Below are positions 5,845 to 8,223 of a DNA stretch of 8,223 nucleotides, in pieces. The notes below the pieces were generated by a model that had not been told where the DNA came from, searched no databases, and worked only from the letters and a program-made list of their open reading frames with translations. The stretch is from Bifidobacteriaceae bacterium. GTDB lineage: Bacteria > Actinomycetota > Actinomycetes > Actinomycetales > WQXJ01. A program made the position numbers and the translations under genes. Where the stretch lies: contig JAITIG010000240.1 in assembly GCA_031279575.1 (NCBI GenBank), positions 1 to 8,223 on the forward strand, in the 5' to 3' direction. How positions within the stretch are numbered: position 1 is the first letter of the stretch; every line of letters begins with the position of its first letter.

Positions 5845-6810
5845 CTACCGGAAGACCACCGTGCGGCCGTTGTTGAGCAGCACGCGGTGCTCGGCGTGCC
5901 AGCGGACGGCGCGGGCCAGCGCCCGGCGCTCGACATCCGCGCCCAAGTGGGCCAGCTCGGCGGCGGTGATCGAGTGGTCCACCCGCTCCACGTCCTGCTC
6001 GATGATCGGCCCCTCGTCGAGGGCCGGGGTGACGTAATGCGCCGTCGCGCCGATCAGTTTGACGCCGCGCTGATGGGCTTGGGCGTAGGGGCGCGCCCCC
6101 TTGAACGAGGGCAGGAACGAGTGGTGGATGTTGATGGCCCGGCCGGACAGGAACTCGCACAGGTCCCGGCTCAAAATCTGCATGTACCGGGCCAGCACCA
6201 CCAGTTCCACGTCCAATTCCACCACCAGGTCCTTCAGGCGGGCTTCCGCCTCCTGCTTGGCGCCGGGCGGGACGGGGACCAGATGGAACGGGACGCCATA
6301 GAACTCGGCGATCCCGGCTAGGTCCGGATGGTTGGCCACCACCGCCTGGATGTCCACCGGCAAGCGCTCCTGCTGGCAGCGGTAGAGCAGGTCAAGCAGG
6401 CAATGCGGGGCTTTGGAGACCATCACGATGGTCCGCATCGCCCGCCCCGCCAAGTCGAGCCGCCAGTCCATGCGGAAGCGCTCCGCCACCGGCAGCACCA
6501 CCGCGTCCAGCACCCGGCGCTCCGGGGTGGCGTCCACTTCCACCCGCATGAAGAACCGGCCCGTCTCCGGGTCCCCGAATTGCTGCGACTCGGTGATGTT
6601 GCCGCCGATCGCCGCCAGCGCCCCGGACACGGCGTGGACAATCCCCGGCCCGTCCGGGCAGGACAAGGTCAGCACCCAGTTGGTGGTCGGCTCAGCGCCA
6701 GGTTTGGCGCCCGGTTTGGCGCCCGGGTCGGCGCTCGGGTCGGCGGTATTGGCTTGTTCGGCAGGCACGTTGCCCAAGCCTATCCCCCCGTGGCCCGATG
6801 CCGCCCGCAT
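5845..6810 (-). CDS. purU: Formyltetrahydrofolate deformylase
   Basis: PurU hydrolyses 10-formyltetrahydrofolate to formate and tetrahydrofolate in the cytoplasm, balancing one-carbon pools and supplying formate for purine synthesis. Read from the ATG at 6810 it has 321 residues; the family usually has about 280-290. Residues about 45-120 form the ACT domain (LTLSCPDGPGIVHAVSG; ETGRFFMRVE at 82-91). Residues about 125-321 form the formyltransferase-like hydrolase domain. Catalytic-type residues are N227 and H229 (INIHH) and D265 (LDEGPII). Residues 1-44 are unusual: a degenerate four-residue repeat (DPSA, DPGA, KPGA, KPGA) encoded by 12-bp repeats at 6695-6742. The ATG itself lies inside the 30-bp repeat of the upstream spacer and has no clear ribosome-binding site, so TTG at 6777 or GTG at 6768 may be the true start. 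The gene is 85 bp from the preceding gene and has no evident operon partner. Confidence 0.93.
   Translation of the reverse strand: MRAASGHGGIGLGNVPAEQANTADPSADPGAKPGAKPGAEPTTNWVLTLSCPDGPGIVHAVSGALAAIGGNITESQQFGDPETGRFFMRVEVDATPERRVLDAVVLPVAERFRMDWRLDLAGRAMRTIVMVSKAPHCLLDLLYRCQQERLPVDIQAVVANHPDLAGIAEFYGVPFHLVPVPPGAKQEAEARLKDLVVELDVELVVLARYMQILSRDLCEFLSGRAINIHHSFLPSFKGARPYAQAHQRGVKLIGATAHYVTPALDEGPIIEQDVERVDHSITAAELAHLGADVERRALARAVRWHAEHRVLLNNGRTVVFR
6695..6742. repeat. Four 12-bp tandem repeats inside the 5' end of purU
   Basis: Units GCGCCAGGTTTG, GCGCCCGGTTTG, GCGCCCGGGTCG and GCGCTCGGGTCG follow directly on one another. The 12-bp period keeps the purU frame and yields an acidic/basic, Pro-Gly-Ala linker of four-residue repeats before the ACT domain. 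Frame-preserving length suggests it is translated. Confidence 0.75.
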
Positions 6811-6882
6811 GGCTTGCGGCTGGCCCGATGCCGCCGGCCCGGCTTGCGGCGGCGGTGGAGGAACCGGGCCGCGGCATCGGGC
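6791..6882 (-). terminator. 30-bp direct repeat and 19-bp stem after the VIT1 gene
   Basis: Two 30-bp direct repeats (6791-6820 and 6821-6850) each begin TGGCCCGATGCCGCC. GCCCGATGCCGC at 6823-6834 pairs perfectly with GCGGCATCGGGC at 6871-6882. GGCCCGG (6836-6842) pairs with CCGGGCC (6864-6870), giving 19 bp with one bulged C and a 21-nt loop. In the VIT1 transcript it begins 13 nt after the stop codon. There is no T-tract. The first repeat copy at 6793-6804 is an alternative pairing arm and overlaps the predicted purU start. A terminator role is inferred from position. Confidence 0.6.
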
Positions 6883-6895
6883 GGGGTTAGCTGGG

Positions 6896-8062
6896 TTAGC
6901 TGACGGCTGTGCCGAAGGCCAGGCCCAGCAGGTAGGTGATCATGGCCGCGCCCCAGCCGATGCCGATCTGCCGCAAGGCCTTCTTCAGCGGCGAGGTGCC
7001 CGAGAGTATGCCCGAGTACATGCCCGTCACCGCCAGCCCGCCGCCCACCAGCACGGCGGCCAGGATCACCGCCGCCAAGCCGGTCAGGCCCAGCAAATAG
7101 GGGATGACCGGGATGATGGCCCCGCAGGAGAAGAAGCAGAAGCTGGCCGCGGCCGCCTTCAGGCCGGAGCCCACCAGGTCCGAATTGTGGCTGGCCCCCG
7201 GCAGCGAGAAGGCCGCCCGTTTGTCCAAAACCAGTTCGGCCCGGGCTTTGGCCTGGTCCTCGTCCAGGCCGCGGGCGCGGTAGACCAGGGCTAGCTCGTT
7301 GGCGTTGATGTCCAAGGCGGACAGCAGGCGGCTGGTCTTCGGGTCCGGGTTGGAGGCGTCCAACAGCGCGCGCTGCGAGTCGACCGAGACGTACTCGCCG
7401 GCTGCCATCGACATCGCGCCCGCCAGCAGGCCGGCGATCCCGGTCGCCATCACCACCACCGGGCTCACCCCCGTCCCGCCCATGCCGAGCACCAGCGACA
7501 GGTTGGACACCAGGCCGTCGTTGGCGCCGAACACGGCCGCGCGGAACGTCCCCGAGATGCGGGTGCGGCCGCGTTCCGCCAAGCCGCGGATGACCTCGGA
7601 GTGGATTTGCTCGTCGGCGGTCATGGCGGCCGGGACGTTCGGGTCGCGCGAGTAACGCGTCCGGGTTTCCGCCCGCCCCGCGATCGCCAACGCGAACACA
7701 AACCCGAAGTGCCTGGCCATGAACGCCAGCAGGTCGGTTGACAGCCGCCGCTGCGGCATCCGGCCGGCTTGGTCGCCGAGCAGCTCGCGCCAGTGCTTGG
7801 CGTGGCGCTCCTCGGCCTCGGCCAGTCCTTCGAGGATTTCGCGCTCGATTGGCGCCGAGCGGGCGGCCAGGTCGCGGTAGGTTTTCGCCTCTTGGGCCTC
7901 GTCCGCCAGGTAGCGCCGCCAGCGCCGGATCTGCTTCCGGCCTGGCCTGGGCGGGGTTTGGGCCGCCGCCGGGGCGCTGTCCGGATGCCGCTCCGGCGGG
8001 TGCGGGCCGGGCGGGGCTTCGGTGTTCTGGGGCGGCTCGGGGCCAGGTGCGGCTTGCGGCAT
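6896..8062 (-). CDS. Ferritin-like/VIT1 fusion metal transporter
   Basis: This 388-residue membrane protein joins an N-terminal ferritin-like (rubrerythrin-type) domain to a VIT1/CCC1 iron-manganese transporter domain. Residues 1-45 are Pro-rich and disordered-looking. The ferritin-like part spans about 46-165, with metal-ligand motifs E58 (EAKTYRDL), EERH 84-87 and EQIH 151-154 plus E156. The VIT1 part begins at 172 (FRAAVFGANDGLVSNLSLVLGM) and includes AGAMSMAAGEYVSVDSQR (214-231), where Met and acidic residues are expected to line the metal path. About five membrane segments follow the usual VIT1 plan, near 182-197, 201-222, 303-320, 324-345 and 365-386. The arrangement resembles MbfA of alphaproteobacteria, a membrane-bound ferritin that exports iron, so metal export or detoxification is the likely role; the ion is unknown. 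The ATG at 8062 has AGGA 10 nt upstream. Confidence 0.92.
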   Translation of the reverse strand: MPQAAPGPEPPQNTEAPPGPHPPERHPDSAPAAAQTPPRPGRKQIRRWRRYLADEAQEAKTYRDLAARSAPIEREILEGLAEAEERHAKHWRELLGDQAGRMPQRRLSTDLLAFMARHFGFVFALAIAGRAETRTRYSRDPNVPAAMTADEQIHSEVIRGLAERGRTRISGTFRAAVFGANDGLVSNLSLVLGMGGTGVSPVVVMATGIAGLLAGAMSMAAGEYVSVDSQRALLDASNPDPKTSRLLSALDINANELALVYRARGLDEDQAKARAELVLDKRAAFSLPGASHNSDLVGSGLKAAAASFCFFSCGAIIPVIPYLLGLTGLAAVILAAVLVGGGLAVTGMYSGILSGTSPLKKALRQIGIGWGAAMITYLLGLAFGTAVS

Positions 8063-8079
8063 AGTAGGTCGATCCTATT
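8063..8079 (-). promoter_or_regulatory. Possible promoter and inverted repeat of the VIT1 gene
   Basis: TAGG (8065-8068) and CCTA (8074-8077) form a short inverted repeat with a 5-nt spacer immediately before the start codon. On the minus strand TAGGAT (8077-8072) fits a TAnnnT -10 box and would give a leader of only a few bases; the same bases also offer AGGA as a ribosome-binding site. It is the only AT-containing patch upstream of the gene. A metal-responsive repressor could bind here, but the spacing does not match the 19-bp DtxR/IdeR iron box. Confidence 0.3.
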
Positions 8080-8223
8080 GGCCCGCCCGCCCCGGCGCCC
8101 GCCGCCCGCCGCCCGGTCCGCGCCGGCCTGGGGTCCCGCCGCCCCGCCCGCTGGCTTGCCCGCTGCCGCCGCCCCGGTTGGGCGGCGCCAGCCCGGGCCG
8201 CGGCGGGGCGGTGGCGGGCCGGG
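8080..8223. other. Extremely GC-rich upstream spacer
   Basis: The right edge of the window is almost all G and C, with runs of GCCCGCCGCCC type. I see no gene, promoter or defined repeat unit in it. Confidence 0.4.

Noticed and set aside
3978..5876. A 632-residue plus-strand open frame
   Set aside because: It lies opposite the ROK gene and the 72-bp array, has low-complexity composition, and exists because GC-rich DNA has few stop codons.
5352..5936. Upstream extension of the ROK protein through the 72-bp repeats
   Set aside because: The extension is repeat-derived and runs into purU; the helix-turn-helix sits at its normal place from the ATG at 5351.
8063..8079. A DtxR/IdeR iron box
   Set aside because: TAGG and CCTA are separated by 5 nt, whereas the 19-bp iron box needs about 9 nt between these half-sites.

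Overview
The window is very GC-rich DNA that looks like an actinobacterium (Actinomycetota). The grounds are strong G/C bias at third codon positions, a sugar ABC cassette without its own ATPase gene, a probable leaderless start on one regulator, and actinobacterial-looking protein families. No rRNA, tRNA, CRISPR array or insertion sequence was found. The assignment to a phylum is inference; no species is claimed.

Layout from left to right. Bases 2-79 are the C-terminal end of an unidentified plus-strand gene. Bases 141-549 hold 3.3 copies of an almost perfect 125-bp tandem repeat, each carrying a long hairpin. Against its right edge lies a small minus-strand remnant of an RloB-like (abortive-infection family) gene at about 555-665. 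All remaining genes are on the minus strand, so transcription runs right to left: a ferritin-like/VIT1 metal transporter (8062-6896), formyltetrahydrofolate deformylase purU (6810-5845), a spacer with a 72-bp tandem repeat array (5456-5836), a ROK-family repressor (5351-4173), then a sugar ABC operon made of a solute-binding lipoprotein (3987-2701) and two permeases (2613-1711 and 1714-779).

How the genes work together. The solute-binding protein is very close in motifs to the glucose/mannose-binding family known from Thermus, and the residues recalled as its sugar contacts are all present. The two permeases form the membrane channel, and the ROK protein directly upstream is the obvious candidate sugar-responsive repressor. 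Palindromes lie upstream of both the ROK gene and the operon. The ATPase must come from elsewhere, as with shared MsiK-type ATPases. The metal transporter and PurU appear to be independent housekeeping units.

The most interesting structure is between the genes. A hairpin family with the core GCGGCATCG/CGATGCCGC starts 12, 13 and 14 nt after the stop codons of purU, the VIT1 gene and the last permease gene. It is absent from the internal junctions of the ABC operon. In the purU-ROK spacer it has been amplified into the 72-bp array. This suggests a lineage-specific family of transcription-end elements without U-tracts. A second notable structure lies between the binding-protein gene and the first permease gene: a 16-bp GC hairpin whose loop is perfectly complementary, over 9 nt, to the permease ribosome-binding site.
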